Source: Rhabdophis nuchalis (Eukaryota > Chordata > Lepidosauria > Squamata > Natricidae). Taken from it: a stretch of DNA of 64,000 nucleotides. Each line of letters starts with the position of its first letter. Within the stretch, counting starts at the first letter, position 1. Shown here one piece after another: positions 22,423 through 32,642 of the stretch. Below the pieces are notes generated by a model. The model did no database searches and had not been told where the DNA came from. It saw only the letters and a list, made by a program, of their open reading frames with translations. Made by a program: the position numbers and the translations under genes. Location: assembly GCA_039707465.1 (NCBI GenBank), contig CM077644.1, forward strand, positions 148,181,962 through 148,245,961. The letters run 5' to 3'.

Positions 22423-23408
22423 AGATGGCTTAGGGTTTGGCAAAGTAATGATTTAAATGATTGCATTTTTTCAACCCTGCATTAGTATTTAAGTTCTATA
22501 AGTTGAATACATACTTAAACAGGGTTGAATTTCATTAATATTTCTGGAGCGCTGACTTTAGCCACAGTTGCAAATAGACTCTATTAAGGGGAAGGGGGTT
22601 TAAAAATTTACATTATAAAATTGTGAATACAGTATGCAGAGAAAATTTTTTATTGGACAATTGGATGTGGGACAAAACAGATCCTACTGCAATTATGATG
22701 AGTGTGGTATTGTGGTTCATTTATCAGAGAAAAAATCCCGCACATCTTGGTTCAGTGAGACTGAACCAAGAGCTTCAGCAGAGAAGTTACAGAGAGTGCC
22801 TTTTTGAAAAAAAGAAGAAAAACTCATGCAAATAATCCCATCAATCTACGGTATAAATAATCACTTTTTCCTTTTATCACTTTTGCCTTTCCATTATTCT
22901 ACTCTCTGGAGACAACAGGTAGCCAAACCTTTGATCTGTGCAATACTACTTTCCTTCAGCTGTCCATAACGTCACGAATCCAACATTCACTATTTCCACT
23001 TAATTTCCGTAAATGTTTTTTTTAAAAAAAAATAAGTAAAAGAGCAGAAAAAGTAACAGCCAGATAGACTTTTTCTCAGCATATAAATGTATGTATGCAA
23101 AGCAGACATTTCACTATTCAGACCGGAAAATAAGATGTGAGAAAAGCATTAAAGTCAGATTGATCAAACAGCATGATTACTAGTGAATATAAGTAAATAA
23201 CTCTATTTTCCTCTACAGTTTCTTTTTATTCATTGAAAGGGTTCGCCAAACAATAGATGCAGAAAAAGTGCCCATTCACTATTTTATTTAGAATTGCAAA
23301 GGCTCCTGATTTGAATCTTTGAAAAGGCTTATTAAGGATACAATGACTAAAATATACTTAGAGGTTAAGTACTGTCAGAGATTTGAAATGGCTCAAAAAT
23401 AAGGAAGC
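22423..23408. other. unique AT-rich sequence, no feature recognised
   Basis: Nothing recognised apart from short A/T runs. Confidence 0.4.
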
Positions 23409-23467
23409 AATGAGATCAGGGATGGGCTGCTATGAGTTTGGCCAGATTCGGGAGAACCTGTAGCTAA

Positions 23468-24941
23468 CAACAGTTTCCCTGTCACCTGGAGGAAGTTGAC
23501 TATCTAGATCCGCGCCAGTCCGGCTTTCGGCCCGGGCATAGCACCGAGACGGCATTGGTCGCGTTGGTAGATGATCTCTGGAGGGCCAGAGATGGGGGAT
23601 GTTCCTCCATCCTGGTCCTATTAGACCTCTCGGCGGCTTTCGATACCATCGACCATGGTATCCTATTGCATCGGCTGGGGGGGTTGGGGGTGGGAGGCAC
23701 CGTTTTACGGTGGTTCTCCTCCTACCTCTCTGGCCGATCGCAATTTGTGCGGGCAGGAGAGCAGAGGTCGACCCCGAGACCCCTCACATGCGGGGTGCCT
23801 CAGGGGTCGGTCCTCTCGCCTCTCCTGTTTAACGCATACATGAAGCCGCTGGGTGAGATCATCCGTGGTTTTGGGGTAGAGTACCACCTGTACGCTGATG
23901 ACACCCAGCTGTACATATCTACCCCAAACCACCCCAACGATGCCGTAGCGGTGATGTGCCAGTGCCTGGAAGCCGTGCGGATCTGGATGGGAAGTAACGG
24001 ACTTAGGCTCAACCCGACCAAGACCGAGTGGCTGTGGTTTCCGGCTGCCCGATTCAACCAGCTCTCTCCAACGCTGGCCATAGGGGGCGAACATCTTGCC
24101 CCTGTGGATGGGGCGCGCAACTTGGGTGTCCTCCTGGATACCCGGCTGTCCATGGAAGATCAAGTGACAGCCGTGGCCAGGAGGGCGTTTTACCAGGTTC
24201 GCCTGGTACGCCAGTTGCGCCCCCTATTGGATCGGGACGCCCTTCGCACAGTCACTCATGCTCTCGTGACATCCCGACTGGATTATTGCAACTCTCTCTA
24301 CATGGGGCTCCCCTTGAGGTGTACCCGGAGGCTTCAGTTGGTCCAGAATGCAGCCGCGCGAGCAATTATGGGCACGTCTAGGTTTGCCCACGTAACACCG
24401 CTCTTGCGCGAGCTGCACTGGCTACCTGTCGTCTTCCGGGTGCGCTTCAAGGTGTTAATTACCATCTTCAAAGCGCTCCATGGCTCGGGACCTAGCTACC
24501 TGCGGGATCGGATCCTGCCCCATACATCCTCACGGCCGATTCGCTCCCACAGAGAGGGACTTCTCCGGGTGCCGTCCACTAGACTTTGTCAGCGGGCGGC
24601 GCCCAGGGGAAGGGCCTTCTCTGTGGCGGGCCCAGCCCTCTGGAATGACCTTCCCCCCGATATCAGGACAACCACGGACCTCCGCTCCTTCCGCTTAAAA
24701 TTAAAGACGCACTTTTTTCGTCTGGCCGGCCTTGGGTAGTCTCTTTTTAGGTTAGGGGTTTTTAGGGGTAATTTTTAGTTTAGTTTATGGGTTTTAGCGC
24801 AGGATCAATTTAATTTATTTTTAACTTTGTATTTTGTATTTGTCTGTGGTTTTATTTGTATTTTTAATTGCCTGTGCCCCGCCTCGAGTCCCCTCGGGGA
24901 GAGAGAGCGGGATATAAAATTAAATTATTATTATTATTATT
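23468..24941 (+). mobile_element. L2 LINE, 5'-truncated, with ATT tail
   Basis: It is inserted in the hAT element at its CTAAC(A/G)TTATGG site. The word TAACA at the left edge and again after the tail is probably the short target duplication. The 3' UTR runs from 24740 through CCCCGCCTCGAGTCCCCTCG and AGCGGGATATAAAATT to a short (ATT)n tail. The reading frame inside is undamaged, so insertion was recent. Confidence 0.9.
23471..24739 (+). CDS. L2 LINE reverse transcriptase, C-terminal part (5'-truncated)
   Basis: The open frame runs without a stop from the truncation point to the natural stop. It encodes the reverse transcriptase core and C-terminal domain of an L2-clade LINE protein, which copies its RNA into the genome by target-primed reverse transcription. 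Counting from the ATG at 23555: motif A LLDLSAAFDTIDHG (catalytic D24), CGVPQGSVLSPLLFN at about 79-93, and the catalytic YADD at 113-116. The C-terminal block ITPVL-like RELHWLPVVFRVRFKVL and ALWNDLPPDIRTTTDLRSF is typical of L2. The APE endonuclease and ORF1 are missing, so it cannot move by itself. The methionine is not a real start, because the frame is open upstream. Confidence 0.92.
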   Translation, partial: QFPCHLEEVDYLDPRQSGFRPGHSTETALVALVDDLWRARDGGCSSILVLLDLSAAFDTIDHGILLHRLGGLGVGGTVLRWFSSYLSGRSQFVRAGEQRSTPRPLTCGVPQGSVLSPLLFNAYMKPLGEIIRGFGVEYHLYADDTQLYISTPNHPNDAVAVMCQCLEAVRIWMGSNGLRLNPTKTEWLWFPAARFNQLSPTLAIGGEHLAPVDGARNLGVLLDTRLSMEDQVTAVARRAFYQVRLVRQLRPLLDRDALRTVTHALVTSRLDYCNSLYMGLPLRCTRRLQLVQNAAARAIMGTSRFAHVTPLLRELHWLPVVFRVRFKVLITIFKALHGSGPSYLRDRILPHTSSRPIRSHREGLLRVPSTRLCQRAAPRGRAFSVAGPALWNDLPPDIRTTTDLRSFRLKLKTHFFRLAGLG

Positions 24942-24974
24942 AACATTATGGCCAGTTTGGAGAACCTTCAAATC

Positions 24975-25708
24975 TAAGGTGACCAGATTTTAACATTGAT
25001 AAAGCGGGACACCATTGACCGGGGGGGGGGGTTCTTGATTAAAAATTTGGTCTATATGCCATAGCCCATCATCCACAACCCAAGGCAAGTCGAGAGTGAT
25101 GGGAAGGGTCACCTTTGGCATTTTGTAATGCAAAAGGGAGGCCGACCATCCTCCCACCCTCCCTCCCTGCACTGCTGTGCACTATGGGATTGGAATGCCA
25201 ATGGGGCCGCTGCTGGGGAGGATGGGGCCTGTAGTCCCACACCCCGCAGGGCAGAGTGGCCCCCACTTCCTCGCATCGCGTTCCTTGGTCCCTCCTCCAT
25301 ACCGACTCCAAGTCCAGGGTGCCGGTCGACGCGTCCCTGAACATCCCGGCAAGGTTGAAACAGGTCCCAGCCAGGCTCTGCACGACCCTCCCTGCAGCGG
25401 TTTGCATAGCAATGGGCTGGGCCCCCACGCTAAGGCGCTGAGTGATGTCGGGGAGAGTTCGAACTCAGCAGCGCCCTCTAGCGATGCGGCGGCTCGCTGC
25501 AGAACCCAGCTAACAGAACTGAGTTTAAGGGCTGCTTAGCCAAGTGTGACTGGTCACCCAACGTATATTCCCTTCCCGTTCTCCTGCCGTTCCCTAGCTT
25601 GTCGTGCATTCTTCAAAAATCGGGACTTTTTAAAAACGCTGCAGGAGGCAGGACAAATTGTTAAAAATTGGGACTGTCCCACCAAAAGTGGGATGTCTGG
25701 TCACCTTA
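24975..25708. mobile_element. DNA transposon (TAAGGTGACCAGA ends) nested in the hAT element
   Basis: The ends TAAGGTGACCAGA and TCTGGTCACCTTA are exact inverted repeats. They are flanked by TTCAAATC (24967-24974) and TACAAATC (25709-25716), an 8-bp duplication with one mismatch drawn from the surrounding element. The right arm also contains AAATTGGGACTGTCCCACC. The 734-bp interior is GC-rich, and the frames across it (up to 120 codons) show no transposase motif. Confidence 0.82.
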
Positions 25709-26234
25709 TACAAATCCCATCTATCCCACCCCTCCCCTTCCAACCCTCCCCTCCCAAGAGTCTCCATGTGGCCCATTTTGGATGCAAGGTAAATGCAGGG
25801 CTCTGGAGGCTCAGGGAGGGGGCGGAATGGACCTTCTAGAAGTTCCTCCAAAGTGCCTCCGGAGCCTGGGGGAAGCAGTTTTTGCCCTCCCAGAGGCTCA
25901 AGGAAAGTTTCTGGAGCCTCGGGAAAGTGAAGATGCCCCTCGCCCTCCCCCCCCCATGGTGTAAGAGACCAGCTAGGCCACGCCCACCATGCCATACCAA
26001 CCTAGCAACCGGGCAGAGAATCCGTTGCTGAAATTTTTGAAGCCCACCGCTGAATGAAATAGAGGTTGTCAACAGAGGGAAGGGTTCACAATAAGAAGGA
26101 ATGCCATCCATGTCACTGCTACATCGTGGGCTTCCAAGTAAAGAGAATTGCTAGGTGACAGCACATGGATAAAATATGTGCCTAGCATTTGTTATGCTTT
26201 TCAAGATTGAATATGGAAAGTGTATGAAACACTT

Positions 26235-26237
<3 letters not shown>

Positions 26238-26266
<29 letters not shown>
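26238..26266. repeat. (CA)n microsatellite
   Basis: Pure CA dinucleotide run of about 14 units. Confidence 0.95.
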
Positions 26267-26622
26267 GCCTGATTACCACTCAACACAATAGTAGATGAAA
26301 TTCAATTTAGATAAGTGCATGGTAAATTGGCAGACTACAATGAATGGAACAATCAGAACTACTTGAACATACCGATGTGTTGTGAATTCAAACTAATATT
26401 TCAGAAAGGAGAAGCGTATCTCTTGACAGAATTGGGGAATGCCTGAAGTGCCAAAATGGTGGATAAAATCATTTTGTTTCAAAATTGGAAAGAAGGTGAC
26501 TTTAAAATAGGTTTCCCTAGCTTGGCCCTCTTCTGCTGTAATGTTAGAACCAAAATTCCCCAAAATTCTCCGCCAAACCTGTTCAGTTTGCAGTCTTGTG
26601 GGGCCTTATGGGAGGGGCCAAC

Positions 26623-26718
26623 CAGGGATGAGATGGGATTTAGAGGTTCTCCGAACTGGCCATAACATTAGCTATGGGTTCTCCAGAACCCAGGCAAACC
26701 CATAGCAGCCGTCCCTTG
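26623..26718 (-). mobile_element. internally deleted copy of the CAGGGGTGGGCTGC hAT family
   Basis: In reverse orientation it shows GACGGCTGCTATGGGTTTG, then CATAGCTAATGTTATGGCCA and CAGTTCGGAGAACCTCTAAA. This matches the left 80 bp of the elements at 10746 and 23417. The middle and right parts are missing, and I found no matching flanking repeat. Confidence 0.65.
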
Positions 26719-26729
26719 TCTGAAGTATA

Positions 26730-27092
26730 CGTAGTCCTCTACTTAACAATGGTTTATTTAGTGACTGTTATAATACCACTAAAAAAGGGACTTATGTCAA
26801 TTTTTCACACTTATACTCCCATGATGATAAAAGTTCAGACACTTGGCAACTGACTCAGATATATGACCATTGCTGCGTCCCAAGGTCATGTGATTATTTT
26901 TTGTGACCTTCTGCCAAGCAACGGCAATGGGGACGCCTGATTGACTTAACAACCATGTTAGCAAATTAACAAACGCAGCGATTCACCACTGTGGCAAGAA
27001 AGGTCATAAAATGGGACAAAACTCACTTTGCAAATGTCTCATTTAACAACATAAATTTTGGGCTCAAGTATGGTTATAAGTTCTGGACTACC
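26730..27092. mobile_element. dispersed MITE-like repeat, GTAGTCCTC...GGACTAC
   Basis: The ends GTAGTCCTCTACTTAACAAT and AGTTCTGGACTAC are imperfect inverted repeats. The interior has characteristic phrases (TTTTTCACACTTAT, GGTCATGTGATTATTTTTTG, GACCTTCTGCCAAGC). A second copy with the same phrases lies at 55454-55700. The superfamily is not determined. Confidence 0.65.
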
Positions 27093-27099
27093 TACCTGT

Positions 27100-28076
27100 A
27101 TAGGAGAGAATAATTGTGGGCAAAAATGAAACAATACATGGATACATGAAAGTCAGTCTAGTCAAATATGTGGGCAATATTACCAGGCTGTGACCGGGTC
27201 AAACAAGTGCCACTTGTGTGAACTGCGCACACAACATGTATGTCCGCAGCTTGTGCAAAACCATCCCATCACTCCCCCGCCCCATTGTTGCTGCCATTGC
27301 CGCCACCAGTCCGCAAAGCTGAAAAGGTTGACCGACCTACAAGAATAAATAACCAAGACAATCTTATTACTAAACCCCTGCCTGAAAGCCATATTGAAAT
27401 GGAAATGGAGGCGTTGAAAAAAAAAATATTAACGGTGAATAGAATTCATCTCCCCATTGAAGAGAGGGGGGAGGAAGAGGGAGGAAGGAAGGGAGAGAGA
27501 AAGAAAGAGATCAAATTCAAATGTTTGAGCCTAAGCTAGAGAAAATTGAATCAATCCTGAAAGATGTACAGCAGTGAGCAATTTTTCTGAAAAGGTAGGA
27601 CAGCACTTTCTATTTTCAAATGGATAATTTGGTTTTAATTTTAAGAATAACAAAAAGCATGCAATACGTTCTCTCTCCAGAATAGATTATATAGAGACAA
27701 AAACAGTTGATATTTCGATGCAATATGTAACCTGATATTTGGATGAAATACCACCCGTCTTCTGAACCTGTATTAGAGCTTGCCCCTTCGCATGAGACTA
27801 TCTGTAATCAGGGGACATCAATGCAGGTTTTTAAAGTGTATTCCAAAGGAATATAACTATGGGCCAAATCTTAACATCAGGGTTAGCCTGCTACAATGTT
27901 GAATGATATACCTATTTTAAGCAGTGGATCAGGAACGGTTACAGAGTGAATCTAGAAACCCATCAGCTAGTGCGTTTACATTGAAAAAAGCCTGTGTTTC
28001 ATTGCTGCAGGTGACTGAAGAATTTAGAGAGCAAGAGAAATGAAGAATTCTGATAATATATGCCAATTATATATAA
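27100..28076. other. unique sequence, no feature recognised
   Basis: No convincing coding frame. The 99-codon frame at 27240 is rich in simple sequence (GGAAGGAAGGGAGAGA) and is not supported. Confidence 0.4.
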
Positions 28077-28185
28077 TACTAGCTATACCCGGCCACGCGT
28101 TGCTTTGGCCCAGTCTGGTTAAATGGCCAACCAATCTGTGTGTAGATCTACACCTGCACACATACACCCAACCACCATATAAGCC

Positions 28186-29062
28186 CCAACCTACCTACCT
28201 ACTGTATTTTTCTCTCTCTCTCTCTCTATCTATCTATCCATCTACCTACCTACCTACTGTATTTATTTCTTTCTCCCTCTACCTACCTACCTACCTACCT
28301 ACCTATTGTATTTCCCCCTCTCTAACCCTCTACATACCTACCTACCTACATACCTACCTACTATATTTCTCCCTCTCTATCTATCCCCCTATCTACATAC
28401 CTGCCTACCTACTGTATTTCTCCCTCTGTCTATCCCTCTACCTACCTACCTACTGTATTTCTCTTTTTCCCTCTACCTACCTACCTACCTACTGTATTTC
28501 CCCCCTCTATCCCTCTACCTACCTACCTACTGTATTTCCCCCCTCTATCCCTCTACCTACCTACCTACTGTATTTCTCCCTCTCTCTATACCTCTACCTA
28601 CCTATCTACTGTATTTCTTTCTTTTTCCCTCTATCTACCTACCTACCTACTGTATTTCCCCCCCTCTATCCCTCTACCTACCTACCTACCTACCGTATTT
28701 CTCGCTATCGATACACCTACCTACCTACCGTATTTCTCCCTCTCTGTCTATCCCTCTACTTACCTACCTATTGTATTTCTTGCTTTCTCCCTCCACCTAC
28801 CTACCTACTGTATTTCTCCCTCTCTATCTATCCCCCTATCCACCTACCTGCCTACCTACTGTATTTCTCCCTCTCTGTCTATCCCTCTACCTACCTATCT
28901 ACTGTATTTCTCCCTATCTATCTATCCATCCCCCTACCTATGTACCTACCTACCTACCTACCTACCTACCTACCTACCTACTATATTTCTTCCTTTCTCC
29001 CTCTACCTACCTACCTACCTACCTACCTACCTACCTACCTACCTACCTACCTACCTACTGTC

Positions 29063-29130
<68 letters not shown>

Positions 29131-29132
29131 TG

Positions 29133-29184
<52 letters not shown>

Positions 29185-29250
29185 CATCTATCCATCTATC
29201 CACCTACCTACCTACATACCTACCTACATACCTACCTTATTTCTGCCTCT
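28186..29250. repeat. complex CTAC/CTAT tetranucleotide array with higher-order unit
   Basis: A simple (CTAC)n core is punctuated about twenty times by the same longer phrase, TACTGTATTTCTCCCTCT, followed by CTATCTATCCCTCTAC. This gives a higher-order period of very roughly 40-60 bp rather than a plain microsatellite. It grades at 29060-29130 into (CTTT)n and at 29130-29205 into (CTAT)n. The 424- and 328-codon frames across it only translate the repeat (YLPTYLPTVF-type). Confidence 0.93.
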
Positions 29251-29265
29251 CTATCTATCCCTTGG

Positions 29266-29958
29266 GGGTCATCTAGTCCAACTCCCTGCTAGGCAGGAAG
29301 CCCTATACCCATGATGGTGAACCTATGGCACGGGTGCCACAGGTGGCACACGGAACCATTTCTTAGGCCACTCGAGGCATTGCCCTGTCAGCTTCAGTTT
29401 GTATGTGTGCCCTGGCCAGCTGATTTAGGCCTTCTTTTGAGGCCATTTTTTGTCCTCTGGAGGTGGGGGAAAGCTGTTTTCACCCTCCCCAGGCTCCTAT
29501 AAACCCTCTGGAGCCTGGTGATGACGTAAAAAGCATGCCAAATGCAGGTGGTCATGCACATAGCATTATGGATGTGACACACCTGTGCACATCGCCCCTG
29601 CACTCCCCCTGCTATTGGCACGTGAGCCAAAAAAGGTTAGCCATCACTGCCCTATACCATTTCAGACTAATGGCTATCCAACATCTTCTTGAAGACTTCC
29701 AGTGTTGGGGCATTCACAACTTCTGGAGGCAAGCTGTTTCACTGATTAATTGTTCTAACTGTCAGGAAATTTCTCCTCAGTTCTAAGTTGCTTCTCTCCT
29801 TGATTAGTTTCCACCCATTGCTTCTTGTCCTGCCCTCAGGTGCCTTGGAGAATAGCTTGACTCCCTCTTCTTTGTGGCAACCCCTGAGATATTGGAAGGC
29901 TGCTATCCTGTCTCCCCTAGTCCCTCTTTTATTAAACTGTATTTCTCCCTGTCTCTCT
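29266..29958 (-). mobile_element. CR1 3' end, copy A, interrupted by a MITE
   Basis: The CR1 tail phrase GTCATCTAGTCCAACTCCCT is followed by AGGCAGGAAGCCCTATAC, then the MITE 29309-29649, then CATTTCAGACTAATGGCTAT and the CR1 C-terminal coding remnant. It ends at TTTTATTAAACTGTATTTCT, joined to CCCTGTCTCTCTATTCCCCT, the same junction as in copy B. Confidence 0.8.
29309..29649. mobile_element. hAT-type MITE inside CR1 copy A
   Basis: The ends CCATGATGGTGAACC and GGTTAGCCATCACTG are inverted repeats, flanked by the exact 8-bp CCCTATAC (29301-29308, 29650-29657) from the CR1. The interior contains GGTGCCACAGGTGGCACAC and TGGCACGTGAGCC, features of a MITE that is common in snake and lizard DNA. 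Confidence 0.85.
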
Positions 29959-29980
29959 ATTCCCCTATCTACCTACCTAC

Positions 29981-30377
29981 TGTAATACAATAATACAATA
30001 GCAGAGTTGGAAGGGACCTTGGAGGTCATCTAGTCCAACCCCGCTGCTCAAGCAGAAGACCCTATGCCGTTTCAGACAAATGGTTTTCCAGTCTCTTCTC
30101 TCTTCAGTGTTGGGGCATCCATAACTTCTGGTGGCAAGATGTTCCACTGGTTAATAGTTCTCACTGCCAGGAAATTTGCCCTCAGTTCTAGGTTGCTTCT
30201 CTCCTTGATTAGTTTCCACCCATTGCTTCTTGTTCTGCCCTCAGGTGCCTTGGTGAATAGTTTGACTCCCTCTTCTTTGGGGCAACCCCTGAGATATTGG
30301 AAGGCTGCTATCATGTCTTCCCTAGTCCCTCTTTTATTAAACTGTATTTCTCCCTGTCTCTCTATTCCCCTATCTAC
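29981..30377 (-). mobile_element. CR1 3' end, copy B, in a 397-bp tandem unit
   Basis: It runs from TGTAATACAATAATACAATAG through the CR1 3' UTR and C-terminal remnant to the junction TATTAAACTGTATTTCTCCC plus TGTCTCTCTATTCCCCTATC. Copy C follows with the same first phrase exactly 397 bp later, which shows local duplication and not three separate insertions. Confidence 0.85.
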
Positions 30378-30757
30378 TGTAATACAATAATACAATAGCA
30401 GAGTTGGAAGGGACCTTGGAGGTCATCTAGTCCAACCCCGCTGCTCAAGCAGGAGACCCTATGCCATTTCAGACAAATGGTTTTCCAGTCTCTTCTTAAA
30501 AACACATCCAGTGTTGGGGCATCCATAACTTCTGGTGGCAAGATGTTCCACTGGTTAATAGTTCTCACTGCCATGAAATTTGCCCTCGGTTCTAGGTTGC
30601 TTCTCTCCTTGATTAGTTTCCACCCATTGCTTCTTGTTCTGCCCTCAGGTTCCTTGGTGAATAGCTTGACTCCCTCTTCTTTGGGGCACCCTCTGAGATA
30701 TTGGAAGGCTGCTATCATGTCTCCCATAGTCCCTCTTTTATTAAACTGTATTTGCTG
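30378..30757 (-). mobile_element. CR1 3' end, copy C
   Basis: Nearly identical to copy B over its length, with some 10 substitutions and small indels. It ends at TTATTAAACTGTATTTGCTG, where the sequence changes to unique DNA. The right end therefore differs from copies A and B. Confidence 0.85.
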
Positions 30758-31276
30758 TCAGATGGGTGATTCTTTGTTACAGTTTGGTTCAGTCCATATT
30801 AAACAGTTTAAAGTATCTGCCTGCCTCCGTTTTTTTTTACCTCAGAGAACAGTCCTGAGCAGAATTTCTCCCCCCCCCTCTATGGGCCACCTGGGAGTTT
30901 GCTATCCTCTGTGCCTTTTTGGCCCCAAGAGGCCACCGTATGAGGCCTTTTCCAACACTCACAGTTGAAAAGCAGTTTGATGGGCATGGCTACAGGGATG
31001 TTAAATCACATTTCAGTGAGTACATTTTTTTGTGTGTAATTTGTACACAACACATGTGTGCTAGGCACAAAATGATTAGCTATTCTATTATCGGAAGTCC
31101 TTGGCTACGTTGTCTGAAAGTTTCGTTTAAATCGGCCCAGTAGTTTTTGAGATTAGTGGATTCGTACAAACTATTTTACATTTTTATTTATATAGATGAC
31201 TGGTTATATTATTAGTCAAATGCATAGCTCCTGCAGTTTTGCCCAACAGAGTAGCAAGCATCTCAACTTTTTGTTG

Positions 31277-31568
31277 GAGAAAGGGCGTTGGTACTTACCT
31301 GATACGCCTCTTCTAATAAGGGGGGAGATAGCATCCATGTATGTCTCCCGCATTGGCGGGCTGAGTGATGACTCAGGCTGGAGTGGGGCCCGCGCGGCAT
31401 ACTGCGACGCGTCTCTCAGGGGGCCCTCATCCCGGGATTTACTGACGGGCATGTGTGATTCCGACTTCCACCCTTCCGACCCCGAGACGGGGTCTGGCCG
31501 CCTGCGCCCATGCCCGATTGTCACTTCAGGGCTCGGGTTCGGGGGCCTCCCCTCATACGGGCCTTCTC
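31277..31568. repeat. DIRS-like terminal inverted repeat, left
   Basis: It starts GAGAAAGGGCGTTGGTACTT, with a unique edge of about 40 bp (to 31318) that has no partner in the right repeat but is found reversed at 33339-33385. From ATAAGGGGGGAGATAGCATC onwards it pairs with the right repeat. Confidence 0.85.
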
Positions 31569-31702
31569 GTATGACCTATCCGCACTCTGATTGGACTGAG
31601 TCAGATTAATAATTAATTAAGGTTGCTATATAACCCCCTCAGGAGTAGACTCCACCCAGTTTTCGAGGAAGGAAAGTATAATCAGACTCACCGGTATCAT
31701 CG

Positions 31703-32455
31703 GTGGGAAGTAACAGACCCAGGCTCAACCCGGCCAAGACCGAGTGGCTGTGGTTTCCGGCCGCCCGATTCAACCAGTTGACTCCATCACTGGCCATAGG
31801 GGACGAACATCTTGCCCCTGTGGATGGGGTGTGCAACTTGGGTGTCCTCCTGGATACCCGGCTGTCCATGGAAGATCAAGTGACGGCCGTGGCCAGGAGG
31901 GCGTTTTACCAGGTACGCCTGGTACGCCAGTTGCGCCCCCTATTGGATCGGGATGCCCTGTGCACAGTCACTCATGCCCTCGTGACATCCCGACTGGACT
32001 ATTGTAACTCTCTCTACATGGGGCTCCCCTTGAGGTGCACCCGAAGACTTCAGCTGGTCCAGAATGCAGCCGCGCGAGCAATAATGGGGACCGCAAGGTA
32101 CACCCATATAACACCTCTCTTGCGCGAGCTGCACTGGCTACCTGTCGTCTTTCAGGTGCGCTTCAAGGTGCTAGTTATCATCTTTAAAGCGCTCCATGGC
32201 TCGGGACCTAGCTATCTGCGGGATCGGATCCTGCCCCATACATCCTCACGGCCGATTCGCTCCCACAGAGAGGGACTTCTCCGGGTGCCGTCCACTAGAC
32301 TTTGTCAGCGGGCGACGCCCAGGGGAAGGGCCTTCTCTGTGGCGGGCCCAGCCCTCTGGAACGACCTTCCCCCCGACATTAGAACAACCATGGACCTCCG
32401 CTCCTTCCGTCAGAAATTAAAAACGTACTTTTTCTGCTTGGCCGGCCTAGGTTAG
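31703..32455 (+). CDS. L2 LINE ORF2, C-terminal fragment
   Basis: An open frame of 250 codons covers only the region downstream of the YADD box: from GSNRPRLNPAKTEWLWFPAA through LDTRLSMEDQVTAVARRAF and RELHWLPVVFQVRFKVL to the C terminus LRSFRQKLKTYFF. It has no catalytic residues and cannot act. The absence of stops shows that it is young. The frame is open before the first ATG, so that codon is not a natural start. Confidence 0.88.
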   Translation: MGSNRPRLNPAKTEWLWFPAARFNQLTPSLAIGDEHLAPVDGVCNLGVLLDTRLSMEDQVTAVARRAFYQVRLVRQLRPLLDRDALCTVTHALVTSRLDYCNSLYMGLPLRCTRRLQLVQNAAARAIMGTARYTHITPLLRELHWLPVVFQVRFKVLVIIFKALHGSGPSYLRDRILPHTSSRPIRSHREGLLRVPSTRLCQRATPRGRAFSVAGPALWNDLPPDIRTTMDLRSFRQKLKTYFFCLAGLG

Positions 32456-32642
32456 TCTCTACCTTTTAGGGTTTAGGGAACATTAGTTTTAATATGGGGA
32501 TTTTAGTGCAGGGACAATTAAATTTAATTTGTTTTTACTTTACTGTATCTATTTTTGTATATATATTTTATGTGTTTTAATTTTTCCCTGTGCACCGCTC
32601 CGAGTCCCCTTTGGGAGAGGACGCGGTATATAAAAATAAAAT
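31703..32642 (+). mobile_element. L2 LINE 3' part inserted in the DIRS-like element
   Basis: It starts at GGGAAGTAACAGACCCAGGC, which corresponds to position 23991 in the longer copy. The 3' UTR ends CGAGTCCCCTTTGGGAGAGG, ACGCGGTATATAAAAATAAA. The ATT tail is split by the L1-like insertion and resumes at 33131-33257. Confidence 0.88.

Larger units (their letters stand above)
23417..26052. mobile_element. hAT-type element (CAGGGGTGGGCTGC family) holding two later insertions
   Basis: The left end is CAGGGATGGGCTGCTATG, and the right end is GAAGCCCACCGCTG. The flanking 8-mers AATGAGAT (23409-23416) and AATGAAAT (26053-26060) differ at one base. Its own sequence resumes at 24942 (ACATTATGGCCAGTTTGGAG) and again at 25709. 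The empty relative at 10746 shows that both interruptions are insertions: an L2 LINE and another DNA transposon. Confidence 0.85.
28077..31197. repeat. outer limits of an unclassified repeat enclosing the CCTA array and CR1 copies
   Basis: The left edge ATACTAGCTATACCCGGCC with ACGCGTTGCTTTGG and the right edge (AAGTTTCGTTTAAATCGGCC, then ATTTTTATTTATATAGATGA) are the two typical ends of a repeat seen also at 21764. The whole satellite and CR1 cluster lies between them, which suggests that it expanded inside one copy. Confidence 0.4.

Noticed and set aside
25069..25539. Overlapping frames of about 120 codons on both strands
   Set aside because: They fall inside the nested DNA transposon 24975-25708 and lack transposase motifs.
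28040..29314. 424- and 328-codon open frames (YLPTYLPT-type)
   Set aside because: They are direct translations of the CTAC/CTAT array in different frames. The absence of stops follows from the repeat.
31285..31340. TACTTACCTGATACG, which recalls the 5' end of U1 snRNA (ATACTTACCTG)
   Set aside because: The rest does not follow U1 (no stem-loops in order, no Sm site seen). The sequence is the edge of the DIRS-like element and recurs reversed in its internal region.
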